A stretch of DNA of 64,000 nt from Thermoplasmatales archaeon ex4572_165 (lineage in GTDB: Archaea; Thermoplasmatota; E2; DHVEG-1). Under the pieces are notes generated by a model that was not told the DNA's origin, ran no database searches, and saw nothing but the letters and a program-made list of their open reading frames with translations. The translations under genes were made by a program, and so were the position numbers. Location of the stretch: contig NJDG01000001.1 of NCBI GenBank assembly GCA_002254885.1, positions 1 to 64,000 on the forward strand, read 5' to 3'. Of this stretch, positions 18,071 to 26,019 are shown piece after piece (position 1 is the first letter of the stretch; the number at the start of each line of letters is the position of its first letter).

Positions 18071-18664
18071 TTACTTATCTGAAAGAATTACATCAAGACA
18101 ATGTTTTGTGATATCTTCAACAGATTCAGTCGCATCAATACAATTAAACCTCTTATCATCAATAAGCTTTTGATAGTTTTTTGCTACTTTTTCAAGAAAA
18201 GCAACTTTTTCAAAAGGGATCAGTTCTTCTCTATCTTGAATTCGTTTCATTGCAATTTTAGGTTGAATTTCAAATAGAAATGTAATATCTGGAATCGGGA
18301 AACGATTTTTAGATAGTTCCATAAGCCACTTGATAGGGTTATCTATGGAGTCTTGAAGTTGAGCACCTTGATAGGCATATGTTGATTCTGCATATCGATC
18401 GCAAAGGACAATATCATATTTTTTAAGCCAATTCAAGATTTCTTTTCCATGAATAATTCGATCACTAATAAAAGTAAATGATGTAACTATGGGGTCTGTG
18501 TGTGTTGCTATACATTCTTGAACACATTTTCCAACCCATGAATCCGTTGGTTCACGTGTAACAATAACAGAATAATTTTTATCAATTAACTCATCAAAAA
18601 CCTCATTGATAATAGTTGTTTTTCCAGAACCATCAATACCTTCAAATGTTACAAATCGCTTCAT
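18071..18664 (-). CDS. tmk: thymidylate kinase
   Basis: Phosphorylates dTMP to dTDP for DNA synthesis. The 197-residue length is typical. The P-loop GIDGSGKTT (residues 9-17), TREPTD, the DRYAESTYAYQGA motif that holds dTMP, and a basic lid-like segment (MKRIQDREE) are in the expected order. It follows priL on the same strand after 111 nt, and nucS converges from the other side. This makes a small DNA-metabolism cluster: primase subunit, nucleotide kinase and repair nuclease. No feature suggests inactivation. Confidence 0.95.
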   Translation of the reverse strand: MKRFVTFEGIDGSGKTTIINEVFDELIDKNYSVIVTREPTDSWVGKCVQECIATHTDPIVTSFTFISDRIIHGKEILNWLKKYDIVLCDRYAESTYAYQGAQLQDSIDNPIKWLMELSKNRFPIPDITFLFEIQPKIAMKRIQDREELIPFEKVAFLEKVAKNYQKLIDDKRFNCIDATESVEDITKHCLDVILSDK

Positions 18665-18775
18665 AATCCTTCAAATCCTCATAGACAAAAAAAATCCCAG
18701 TCATTTAATTAAAACCCGCAATAATCATTAGAATAATAATGTTTTCGAAAAAAAATGTATTTAGGAGTGTAAATA

Positions 18776-19831
18776 TTATTTCGCTTTTTCTTTTCTATCA
18801 TTTTTTCTTTTTTCATTCTTCCATTTCCATCGATAATAACTTGTCGGATGAACTATCCTTTTACACATCTCATCAACCTCTTCTGATGGACACAATCCAT
18901 ATGTCTTTAATTTATCACATCCTGGAGGTTTATATGATGTAGAACCAGTTTTACCTAGAATATGCTCTATTTGATAACGTGTTTTATCTTCCTCAAAATC
19001 TGGTGATTTACTAAACAATTTAATAATTTCATCCGTAGAAAGATTCAATGAATTAAAAAAAGCTACTAACGCAAAACGTCCCATATGTGCAACATTCTCA
19101 CCTGCTTGAATTAGCGAAAGAATGTTCTTCAAACAGGGTGGAAGATACTCAACATTCAGTTTTCCCAAAGGTAATACCTCATGTTTTTTCCTTTGAGTTA
19201 ACACCTTATTTTTGATACGAGAAATATCTTCTGAAAAAACAGAAAGAGCTTCCCTATGAGGAGACCTATTTTCTAATTCTTCATTGATCCTCTTTCGTAG
19301 AACCTCCTGTAATATTCTGGATAAATCTTTTTTTGAAATCGAAATAAAACCATTATTCATTGTCCGGTTAATCATTTTCCATTTTTTATATCGAGTTGGT
19401 GCATATGTTAAATAATGTGTGAAAAGAATCTGTGATTGATCCGGATCATCAGAATGCTCAACTATTAGATTAAATTCTTTTGCAACATCAAAAATAAATG
19501 ACACTGGTTCCTTTAATAGATTTTTATACATATGAACTGCTTCACTTAATGCATAACTTCTAGTAAAAAAATCATCTTGTATGCAAACTGTTATCATCCG
19601 TGCCAATGGATATGAAAACAATTCCATTATTCTTTCAGATTCAGTTGAAAGCACCCTATTTCCAATATCTTTTTTTCTAAGAACATTTTCAAGACGTTCA
19701 ATCGCAATATATCTAGCAGATTCAAAAAGAGGATCTGTTAGTAATTCATGAACTGTTGCACCCTCATTTCTTACATAAATCTTTGCATCTTTTAGAAATG
19801 GAAATTTCGCCAGCGTCAATAAATTCATCAT
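18776..19831 (-). CDS. priL: DNA primase large subunit PriL
   Basis: The 351-residue regulatory subunit of archaeal-eukaryotic primase. It contacts the small subunit PriS and carries a 4Fe-4S cluster that supports primer initiation. The four conserved cysteines are at about 233 (PPCLKNI), 305 (PPGCDKL), 314 (YGLCP) and 323 (MCKRIVHPTSYYRWK), the classic C-terminal PriL arrangement with the HP-x-S-YYR motif. The N-terminal helical half (FLKDAKIYV to about 200) also fits. The C-terminal 15 residues are a strongly basic tail. PriS is not in this window. Confidence 0.93.
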   Translation of the reverse strand: MMNLLTLAKFPFLKDAKIYVRNEGATVHELLTDPLFESARYIAIERLENVLRKKDIGNRVLSTESERIMELFSYPLARMITVCIQDDFFTRSYALSEAVHMYKNLLKEPVSFIFDVAKEFNLIVEHSDDPDQSQILFTHYLTYAPTRYKKWKMINRTMNNGFISISKKDLSRILQEVLRKRINEELENRSPHREALSVFSEDISRIKNKVLTQRKKHEVLPLGKLNVEYLPPCLKNILSLIQAGENVAHMGRFALVAFFNSLNLSTDEIIKLFSKSPDFEEDKTRYQIEHILGKTGSTSYKPPGCDKLKTYGLCPSEEVDEMCKRIVHPTSYYRWKWKNEKRKNDRKEKAK

Positions 19832-19933
19832 ATGAAATTCAATAGAATATGAAAATAAAGATTAATGAAACTTTCTCATGAATTTATGGCTAAAATACAA
19901 AATGTAAAAATCTCATTTCGGAAATCTTTTCGA

Positions 19934-19944
19934 TTATATATAAA
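19934..19944 (+). promoter_or_regulatory. TATA box of small downstream gene
   Basis: TTATATATAAA is a strong archaeal TATA-box match. A start of transcription about 25 nt downstream would leave a short leader containing GGAG (19977-19980), spaced 6 nt from the ATG at 19987. This pairing of promoter and ribosome-binding site is the main reason to believe the 48-residue gene that follows. Confidence 0.5.
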
Positions 19945-19986
19945 TACTGAATGCTACCAATTAATTAATAACATTGGAGTAGAACC

Positions 19987-20133
19987 ATGAAAATAAATAA
20001 ACGTCTAACCCATAATAAAAAACCAGAACTCCCTTTTCAACCAATGGATAATGACTCCCCATTGGAATGGGATCATCTAGGGAAAAACCTAAAAGATTTC
20101 TGGGCTGATTTATTCAAAGAAATTATTGAATAA
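19987..20133 (+). CDS. small 48-residue protein
   Basis: An ATG with GGAG 6 nt upstream and a good TATA box opens a 48-residue frame. The N-terminus is basic (MKINKRLTHNKKPE) and the C-terminus is an acidic amphipathic helix (WDHLGKNLKDFWADLFKEI). There are no cysteines and no membrane segment. I do not recognise it. The helix could be a docking peptide. It precedes a 4-TM membrane protein by 65 nt on the same strand, so a joint transcript is possible. Confidence 0.5.
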   Translation: MKINKRLTHNKKPELPFQPMDNDSPLEWDHLGKNLKDFWADLFKEIIE

Positions 20134-20198
20134 ATACACTATGGGAAATAATCAATTTAAGAAAAAAGTAATTCAGAGGGAACCATATATCATAATAT

Positions 20199-20750
20199 AT
20201 GCATCTTACATTCTTTGATACATATATTCATAAAAATAACATTATAAAAATCCTTATTTTCTTGTTGATATTATTTCCAATTATGATGGTTCTTGTTAAT
20301 TACGCTTTTGAACTATCAAATTACCCCGTTAGTTTCATGGAAAGTCAATTGTCATTTAGCGGTGAAGAAATAAGATCTCATTATGAACAAATGACAAACT
20401 CAGACATTCAACAATATATCTATGCTCAACTTGTCGATTATGTTTATATCATTGTCTATGGCTCCCTTACATTTTTTTTAGGCTTATATATTGGTAGACA
20501 ATTATTCATTGCATCTAAAATACGGTTTTCAGCTTATATCATTGGACTAGGCGGATTAACAGCAGGATGTTGTGATGCAATCGAAAACATATTTATCATC
20601 CTTATGGCAACAAGACCAAATGATTTTCCGAATATCTTTGCAATTCTTCATTCCATTTTTGCATCAATAAAATTTGCATTACTTGGAATTTTTATCATTG
20701 GGGTTGTGTTGATTTTAACAATAATAATTTACCGAAAAATAAGGAGGTAG
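20199..20750 (+). CDS. four-TM membrane protein of unknown function
   Basis: A 183-residue integral membrane protein with four clear hydrophobic segments (about 16-38, 78-102, 108-132 and 150-178). A roughly 40-residue polar loop lies between TM1 and TM2 and holds SGEEIRSHYEQMT. TM3 contains GCCDAIENIF, with buried acidic residues in a D-x-x-E-N pattern that I associate with a family of uncharacterised small membrane proteins. No enzyme motif is evident. The C-terminus is basic (YRKIRR), consistent with a cytoplasmic end. tRNA-Met follows about 100 nt downstream. Confidence 0.75.
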   Translation: MHLTFFDTYIHKNNIIKILIFLLILFPIMMVLVNYAFELSNYPVSFMESQLSFSGEEIRSHYEQMTNSDIQQYIYAQLVDYVYIIVYGSLTFFLGLYIGRQLFIASKIRFSAYIIGLGGLTAGCCDAIENIFIILMATRPNDFPNIFAILHSIFASIKFALLGIFIIGVVLILTIIIYRKIRR

Positions 20751-20847
20751 GTATGTTATTAGCATATATCACATGAATTGGTCTGAAAAGATAAATTATA
20801 CAAGAAAATAAATACTATAATTTTATTACTCGATTTAGGTTTTTCAT

Positions 20848-20921
20848 GGGCTCGTAGCTTAGTCTGGTGGAGCGTCTGGCTCATAACCAGATGGTCGCCG
20901 GTTCAAATCCGGTCGGGCCCA
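20848..20921 (+). tRNA. tRNA-Met (CAT anticodon), probably elongator
   Basis: A complete cloverleaf with no intron. The acceptor stem GGGCTCG pairs with CGGGCCC (one G-T pair), followed by discriminator A; the anticodon arm CTGG-CTCATAA-CCAG shows CAT; the T arm CCGG-TTCAAAT-CCGG is intact. CCA is not encoded. It lacks the A1-U72 pair and G-C triplets of an initiator tRNA (which is found at 38261-38335), so it is an elongator Met tRNA, or possibly the Ile2 tRNA whose CAT is modified. A T5 run directly after the gene may end transcription. Confidence 0.93.
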
Positions 20922-20922
20922 T
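20909..20922 (+). repeat. tRNA 3'-end sequence with exact inverted copy at 22747-22760
   Basis: CCGGTCGGGCCCAT at the 3' end of the tRNA gene recurs exactly, in inverted orientation, as ATGGGCCCGACCGG at 22747-22760. The part in between holds the AAA ATPase and a small ORF. Part of the match is the self-complementary GGGCCC. Copies of a tRNA 3' end flanking an accessory patch recall integration sites, but true att copies are direct repeats. Confidence 0.45.
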
Positions 20923-20928
20923 CTTTTT

Positions 20929-20966
20929 CAACAGGAGAAACAACTCGAGATAGTGCCTTTTTTGGC
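20929..20966 (+). repeat. imperfect direct repeat, copy 1 (copy 2 at 22773-22812)
   Basis: CAACAGGAG (20929-20937) and GAGATAGT (20947-20954) recur at 22773-22781 and 22791-22798 with exactly the same 18-nt offset; a TTTTTGGC block follows both, 2 nt further out in the second copy. The nine bases between the blocks are not conserved. A 15-nt match to the start of this copy also occurs at 30881-30895 outside the patch, so the CAACAGGAG part alone is weak evidence. Confidence 0.4.
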
Positions 20967-20999
20967 CTACAATCTATTTTACCTTGCTTTCCTCCATTT

Positions 21000-21164
21000 T
21001 TAAATTTCCCGAATTTTCATTAGCAACTTTCGACCATCAGGTAATGATATAATTTGCTGGTGTATGATAGACCTTAGAAGATAATCCTTTTTTATCAAAG
21101 GGGAAATATTGCCTTTCAAGGCCTCCTTTTTTATCCTCTTTAATTCAAATGTAACCAGTCCCAT
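21000..21164 (-). CDS. possible small 54-residue protein in accessory patch
   Basis: A minus-strand ORF from an ATG at 21164 to TAA, with natural-looking composition: MGLVTFELKRIKKEALKG, NISPLIKKDYLLRS, then IISLPDGRKLLMKIREI. It is basic and would fold as helix plus short strands. No ribosome-binding site is obvious, so the ORF could also be the remains of a longer gene. It lies between the tRNA and the ATPase, in otherwise featureless sequence (20922-21360), and is the only frame there that reads like protein. Confidence 0.35.
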   Translation of the reverse strand: MGLVTFELKRIKKEALKGNISPLIKKDYLLRSIIHQQIISLPDGRKLLMKIREI

Positions 21165-21360
21165 CTTTGTTAATTACAATTAGGAGATCAAGAGTTTTTA
21201 TGCATCTGCATAACTATACGTATCTGCAAGTAGGACAATCAAGGATGTTGTTATTTGCGCAGATGTTAATATATGTGTAGAATGCATCTTCAAGTAAAAA
21301 CTCCATTATAGTATTTTACACAGGGAAAGTTTATTAATAAGTTTCCTTATCTATAATACT

Positions 21361-22677
21361 ATGGATAAATCGTTGGCAGTTGAATTGATACAAAATTTCA
21401 TACAAAAACCCCTTCCAAACCTAATTAATCGAGACCTAGAAACTCCTCAACTATTAAAACAAAAAGCAAATATTATTATTGGTCCACGAAGAGCGGGAAA
21501 AACATATTTTCTTTTCAATGTAATCCAAAGAATGAACAAAGAAAAAAATCAGATGCTGTATATCAATCTTGAGGATGACCGATTACTCCCATTAACACCA
21601 AATGATATGGATCTACTATTAAAAACATATTATGAAATCTATCCCGAAACGAAAGATACATCCCTCTATTTATTTCTGGATGAAGTACAAAATCTGCAAG
21701 AATGGGAACGATTTGTTAGAAGAATTCTTGATACTGAAAACATTTTCGTTTTTCTCACAGGTTCATCCTCGAATATATTTACAACTGAAATTGCAACTCA
21801 CATGCGAGGGAGAAGCCTTTCGTATACTATTCTTCCCTTTACCTTCGAAGAATTTTTACGATCAAAAGATAAACATCCCGGAAAGCACCCTTCAACTACA
21901 CAACGATCTTGGACACTTAAACTATTATCAGAATATTTAACTTTTGGAGGATTTCCTGAAATAACTCTTGTGGATTCAGAACGAACCAAAATCAAAATAC
22001 TCAAAGAATACGTTGAAGTTATGCTTCTTAGAGATATTATTGAACGTCATGCCATTCATAACATCAAAGTTCTTCGTATGCTTTTCTCAGCAATTATTGA
22101 ATCATTTTCCAAAACCTTTTCCGTTCATAAATTTTATAATTCTCTTAATTCACAAGGAATAAAGGTAAGTAAAAATACGCTTTATGATTACCTTTACTAC
22201 CTCGAAGATTCCTATGTTGTTTTACCGGTGAAACGATTTAGTTATTCCCACCGAAAAATCAAGCAGAGCCTTCCCAAAACATACCTTATGGATAATGGAT
22301 ACATTCTTCAACATAGATTTAGACCAACAGAAGATACTGGTCGTTTAATGGAAAATGTGGTTGCCATCGAATTATTCCATAGGAAAAAACATGATCCAAG
22401 ATATCAGTTTTTTTATTGGAAAAACCCTCAAGGTATTGAAGTCGATTTTATCGTCGTAAAAGAAAACAGATCATACGATCTTATACAAGTGGCTTATGAT
22501 ATCGACAAAAAGGAAACTCATGACCGCGAAATAAGTGCATTGTTAAAAGCATCTGAATCAATTAACACAAAAAATCTCCATATTATTAGCTGGGATACTG
22601 AAAAACAAATCAGCATTAATGAAAAGAAAATCCATGTTATTCCTCTCTGGAAATGGCTTCTAAATGAAAACAAATAA
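21361..22677 (+). CDS. AAA ATPase with C-terminal DUF4143 domain
   Basis: A 438-residue protein of the widespread archaeal/bacterial AAA_14-DUF4143 family. Walker A GPRRAGKT (about 41-48), Walker B LYLFLDEVQNL (about 102-112) and sensor-like FLTGSSSNIF are intact. The C-terminal half carries the DUF4143 pattern, ending with YWKNPQGIEVDFIVV, which looks like a degraded PD-(D/E)xK nuclease core (E-V-D-F). Function is unproven; family members are common in mobile and accessory regions. Transcription appears leaderless or nearly so, with an AT-rich TATA-like stretch about 30 nt upstream. It sits alone inside the repeat-flanked patch after tRNA-Met. Confidence 0.88.
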   Translation: MDKSLAVELIQNFIQKPLPNLINRDLETPQLLKQKANIIIGPRRAGKTYFLFNVIQRMNKEKNQMLYINLEDDRLLPLTPNDMDLLLKTYYEIYPETKDTSLYLFLDEVQNLQEWERFVRRILDTENIFVFLTGSSSNIFTTEIATHMRGRSLSYTILPFTFEEFLRSKDKHPGKHPSTTQRSWTLKLLSEYLTFGGFPEITLVDSERTKIKILKEYVEVMLLRDIIERHAIHNIKVLRMLFSAIIESFSKTFSVHKFYNSLNSQGIKVSKNTLYDYLYYLEDSYVVLPVKRFSYSHRKIKQSLPKTYLMDNGYILQHRFRPTEDTGRLMENVVAIELFHRKKHDPRYQFFYWKNPQGIEVDFIVVKENRSYDLIQVAYDIDKKETHDREISALLKASESINTKNLHIISWDTEKQISINEKKIHVIPLWKWLLNENK

Positions 22678-22772
22678 GGAGCCATCTAAAAAATTATTAT
22701 AAATTCAAGGGAGTGAAAATGAATGAAGAAGTCAGTAAAAGTAATAATGGGCCCGACCGGCTCCTTAAAATC

Positions 22773-22812
22773 CAACAGGAGGGATTGATTGAGATAGTAT
22801 TGAGTTTTTGGC
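22773..22812 (+). repeat. imperfect direct repeat, copy 2, with local inverted repeat
   Basis: This is the second copy of the CAACAGGAG-N9-GAGATAGT-TTTTTGGC arrangement. In addition TTGAGATAGT (22789-22798) is followed by its exact inverse ACTATCTCAA (22813-22822), and ACTATCTC occurs again at 22836-22843. The 82-codon frame that crosses this region (22713-22961) is best seen as chance. Confidence 0.4.
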
Positions 22813-22897
22813 ACTATCTCAAAATTGTCGTGTCAACTATCTCACTAAACTTTTTTTCTTTTCTTTATACTAAATTCACGATTATTGTTAGTTTAGT

Positions 22898-22937
22898 CTC
22901 ACATATCAATATAATAAAATGTGAGGAGGTTTTTTTT
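22898..22937 (+). terminator. hairpin plus T-run
   Basis: CTCACAT (22898-22904) pairs with ATGTGAG (22919-22925) across a 14-nt loop; GAGG and eight T residues follow. It fits an intrinsic terminator for transcripts coming from the AAA ATPase gene. The rest of 22678-23346 holds the repeats above, the decayed gene tail at 22985-23155 and AT-rich sequence. Confidence 0.45.
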
Positions 22938-22984
22938 GGAATTAAAATAAGAATTAGATGAAAAAAGTATGAAAATATCATAGG

Positions 22985-23155
22985 TTAACTGGAAGAGTTC
23001 AGCGCATCATACACTTTTGTATCTTCTAAATCAATTTAAAAAATCATCAATTGTTTATTTTCTAAACTCCCATTTAGCTGATAGGTAGTTTTCATCGCTA
23101 TCATATCTCCAATACATTCTTTATCAACTTTGACCTGTTTATCAAACAGCAATAT
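22985..23155 (-). pseudogene. decayed 3' end of an unknown gene; includes 30-nt repeat copy 2
   Basis: On the minus strand one frame reads LLFDKQVKVDKECIGDM, continues through SLENKQLMIF, meets a TAA, then goes on in the same frame as IDLEDTKVYDALNSSS before a second stop at 22985-22987. The tail TKVYDALNSSS matches KVYDALSTST at 119-151 at both DNA (25 of 30) and protein level. No start or upstream domain survives. The family is not recognised; transposase tails sometimes end in a similar way, but that is a guess. Confidence 0.4.
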
Positions 23156-23346
23156 TTATTCGTGTAATATACAAATCTTATGAACTGTATCTTACCATTT
23201 ACAAGTAAGGGTTCACTCAAAACTATGAATTGTTTTAAACTGTGAACCGTAAATATTCAATTTTTTAGTTAAAGTTTTATACAAACAAGTTATTTGATTG
23301 AAGTCTCTTATGCGGGTTAATTTCGGATTGAATGCAGGTTTGACAT

Positions 23347-26019
23347 ATGGAAAATAAACCAAAAATTGTATTGGATTTATTGAAAGAAGAGAAACTTGGT
23401 AAACTTAGAGCCATCTCACAAGATGTTCATGAAGAAATTGAGGTTTGTGATAATTGTTCAGAGGATTTTTCTGTGAATAAATCCAATGAGATGAATCATA
23501 ACATTAATGAAGAAAAGATTTTGAATTTCAAGGATAATGAAACTAACTTGCAAATATCCTCAGATAACAAATATCGTTTAATCACCGAGAATACCAGCGA
23601 TCTAATTTCTATGACCACGTTTTCAATGAATCCAGTTTATACTTATATTAGTCCTTCAAATACCAAATATTTAGGATATGAACCAGAAGAATTGATTGGT
23701 AAAAATAGTTTTGATTTTTTACACCCAGATGATAAAAAGAATTTAACACCCCTAATTAAAAAATATATTTCAATGAAAGCCAAAAAAATATTAACTGGAA
23801 AAGAACATGAAATTGTTGAAAAAGTTGCTTTTCGAGTAATAGATAAATCAGGAAAATGGCATTTTCTAGAAAGCACTGTAAATATCGTTGGTAAAGAATT
23901 GCTTTTTATTTCAAAAGATATCACTGAACAAAAAAAGATTGAAGAAAAATTGAAAATTAGTGAGCTGAAATATAGTCATCTTGTCGAGGGAACTGATGAT
24001 TTTGTTTCAATCTTCAAGGCTGATGGAGAAATTACATATGTTAATCATGCAGCTAAACGAATTTTAGGTTATTCTGACAGCGAATTCATTGGACAATCCA
24101 TATTTGATTTTGTTCATTCTGAGGATCTGGAAAAAACTAGGAAAAATTTTATTGATTGGACTGACACACATGTTCAAAAAGTTAGTTATGAAAACCGTCT
24201 GGTGGGAGATGATGGTAAAATTCATTTTATGCTTTGGACAATAAATATTCACTATAATGAGCATGGTGATTTGGAAAAAGTTCATGGTATTGCCCGTGAC
24301 ATCACTGACCGTAAGAAACTGAATGATCGATTTAAAATGATTGCCAGAGTATCCACAGACCTCATCTATGAATGGAATATTAATAATGATACTTTGGAAT
24401 GGATTGGTGATTTTGATAAAGCTCTTGGTTATAAAGAAGATGAAATACCAAATGATATTGATGCATGGTTGAAACTTATTCATCCAGATGACGTGAATAA
24501 ATTAAAGGATTTTATTGAACAACATAGGACAAGTACTATCCCCCTTAATGAAGAATACCGGCTTAGAAAAAAAGATGGCACGTGGCTTTACTGGAAAGAT
24601 AAAAGCATTCCAATCTTAGGTGAAAATGGTTTACCTGTCAAATGGATAGGTGGTTGTAAAAATATTACAGAACGTATAGAATCCAAAGAAGCGAAGAAAT
24701 ATGCTGATTCGGTTTTAGAAAAACGCAATTATGCATCTCGTATTTTATTTGATACTTCAATTGAGGTTGAAAAGTCAAACAGTAAAGAAATATTTGAAAT
24801 TTTATGTCGTAATCTTCGGAAAATATCAAATGCAAAATATGCAGCCTTAGCATCATTTAATTCAAAAACAAATTGTATTAAACTAGAAGCTGTTGATATT
24901 GAAGGTGAGGATAATTGTTCCTTAAAGTCCAAAGATTTTGAAAAAGCTATTGAGATTACACCTGATGTAGTTGAGGATATCAAACAGGAACAAGTCAGAA
25001 AATGTGAGGATCATCATAATTGTCTTGTGAGTCTTTTCCCAGAAATCATTATCGATTTTAAAGATTATTCATTTAATAATTCAGTATGCTATCGTTTATC
25101 GTGTGTGCGTGAAGATAATCTTATTGCAGTATGTATGATTCAGTTACCAGATCAAAACAGATTAATAATGAAAGATATGATTGATACTTACATAAATCTC
25201 ACGGGTATGATTATCGAAAGAATAAATAATTTAAATTATCTTACAAACTCAGAGGAACTTTATCGAAATCTTTCAGAAAATCTTGAAAAAACAGTAAATG
25301 AAAGAACCATTGAAGTAAAAAAACTTCTTACCATGAAAGATGAATTTATCAACCAACTCAGCCATGATCTTAAAACACCCTTAGTTCCTCTTGTTACATT
25401 AACTCCATTGTTGAAAAAACGTACAGATGGAAAATCAGAAACATTAGAGATAGTAGATGCTATTGAAAAAAGTACAAGACAAATGAAAGATATGGTGGAT
25501 AAAACGCTGCAATTAGCTAGACTTAATTCATCTAAATTAGAACTTAATTTTGAGTGGACCAATCTTTTTATTGAATTGAAAAATGCGATTAAAAATAATC
25601 AGTATCTATTTGATGAAAATAATATTGATCTTAATAACTTGGTCGATGAAGAAATAAATGTTCAGGTAGATAAAAACCAGCTATATGAAGTGTTAAAAAA
25701 CCTATTTACAAATGCGGTTAAATACTCAAAGGACAATAAAGGCAATATTATTATTAATGTCGATCAAGGAGAAGAAGAAAATATTGTTGTTTCTGTGAAA
25801 GATGATGGAATTGGCCTGACAAATGAACAACAGACACTAATTTTTGATGAGTTTTATAAGACTGATGAAAGCCGTCATGATATTGCCTCATCTGGCCTGG
25901 GTCTTTCTATATGTAAACGGATCATTGAATTACATGATGGAAAAATATGGGCAGAAAGTGATGGTCTTGGAAAAGGTTGCACGTTTTATTTTACATTAAA
26001 AACAGGAGGGAAAAAATGA
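23347..26019 (+). CDS. cytoplasmic multi-PAS/GAF-like histidine kinase
   Basis: An 890-residue soluble kinase. Order: N-terminal motif IVLDLLKEEKLGKLR (residues 7-21), PAS1 (about 77-200), PAS2 (206-325), PAS3 (330-446, with YEWNINNDTLEWIG), a GAF-like domain with several Cys (about 455-635), coiled coil, HisKA with LSHDLKTP (His near 673), and HATPase with N-box NLFTNAVKYS, G1 DDGIGL and G2 SSGLGLSICKRI. PAS1 and PAS3 are closely related to PAS1 and PAS2 of the next gene, down to near-identical DNA around 23750 and 26410. The stop overlaps the next start as ATGA, so the two kinases are translated together. Confidence 0.93.
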   Translation: MENKPKIVLDLLKEEKLGKLRAISQDVHEEIEVCDNCSEDFSVNKSNEMNHNINEEKILNFKDNETNLQISSDNKYRLITENTSDLISMTTFSMNPVYTYISPSNTKYLGYEPEELIGKNSFDFLHPDDKKNLTPLIKKYISMKAKKILTGKEHEIVEKVAFRVIDKSGKWHFLESTVNIVGKELLFISKDITEQKKIEEKLKISELKYSHLVEGTDDFVSIFKADGEITYVNHAAKRILGYSDSEFIGQSIFDFVHSEDLEKTRKNFIDWTDTHVQKVSYENRLVGDDGKIHFMLWTINIHYNEHGDLEKVHGIARDITDRKKLNDRFKMIARVSTDLIYEWNINNDTLEWIGDFDKALGYKEDEIPNDIDAWLKLIHPDDVNKLKDFIEQHRTSTIPLNEEYRLRKKDGTWLYWKDKSIPILGENGLPVKWIGGCKNITERIESKEAKKYADSVLEKRNYASRILFDTSIEVEKSNSKEIFEILCRNLRKISNAKYAALASFNSKTNCIKLEAVDIEGEDNCSLKSKDFEKAIEITPDVVEDIKQEQVRKCEDHHNCLVSLFPEIIIDFKDYSFNNSVCYRLSCVREDNLIAVCMIQLPDQNRLIMKDMIDTYINLTGMIIERINNLNYLTNSEELYRNLSENLEKTVNERTIEVKKLLTMKDEFINQLSHDLKTPLVPLVTLTPLLKKRTDGKSETLEIVDAIEKSTRQMKDMVDKTLQLARLNSSKLELNFEWTNLFIELKNAIKNNQYLFDENNIDLNNLVDEEINVQVDKNQLYEVLKNLFTNAVKYSKDNKGNIIINVDQGEEENIVVSVKDDGIGLTNEQQTLIFDEFYKTDESRHDIASSGLGLSICKRIIELHDGKIWAESDGLGKGCTFYFTLKTGGKK

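Noticed and set aside
22713-22961. 82-codon ORF after the AAA ATPase gene
   Set aside because: It runs through the inverted tRNA copy, the direct repeat, the inverted repeats and the hairpin; composition is not protein-like, although a GGGAG lies near its ATG.
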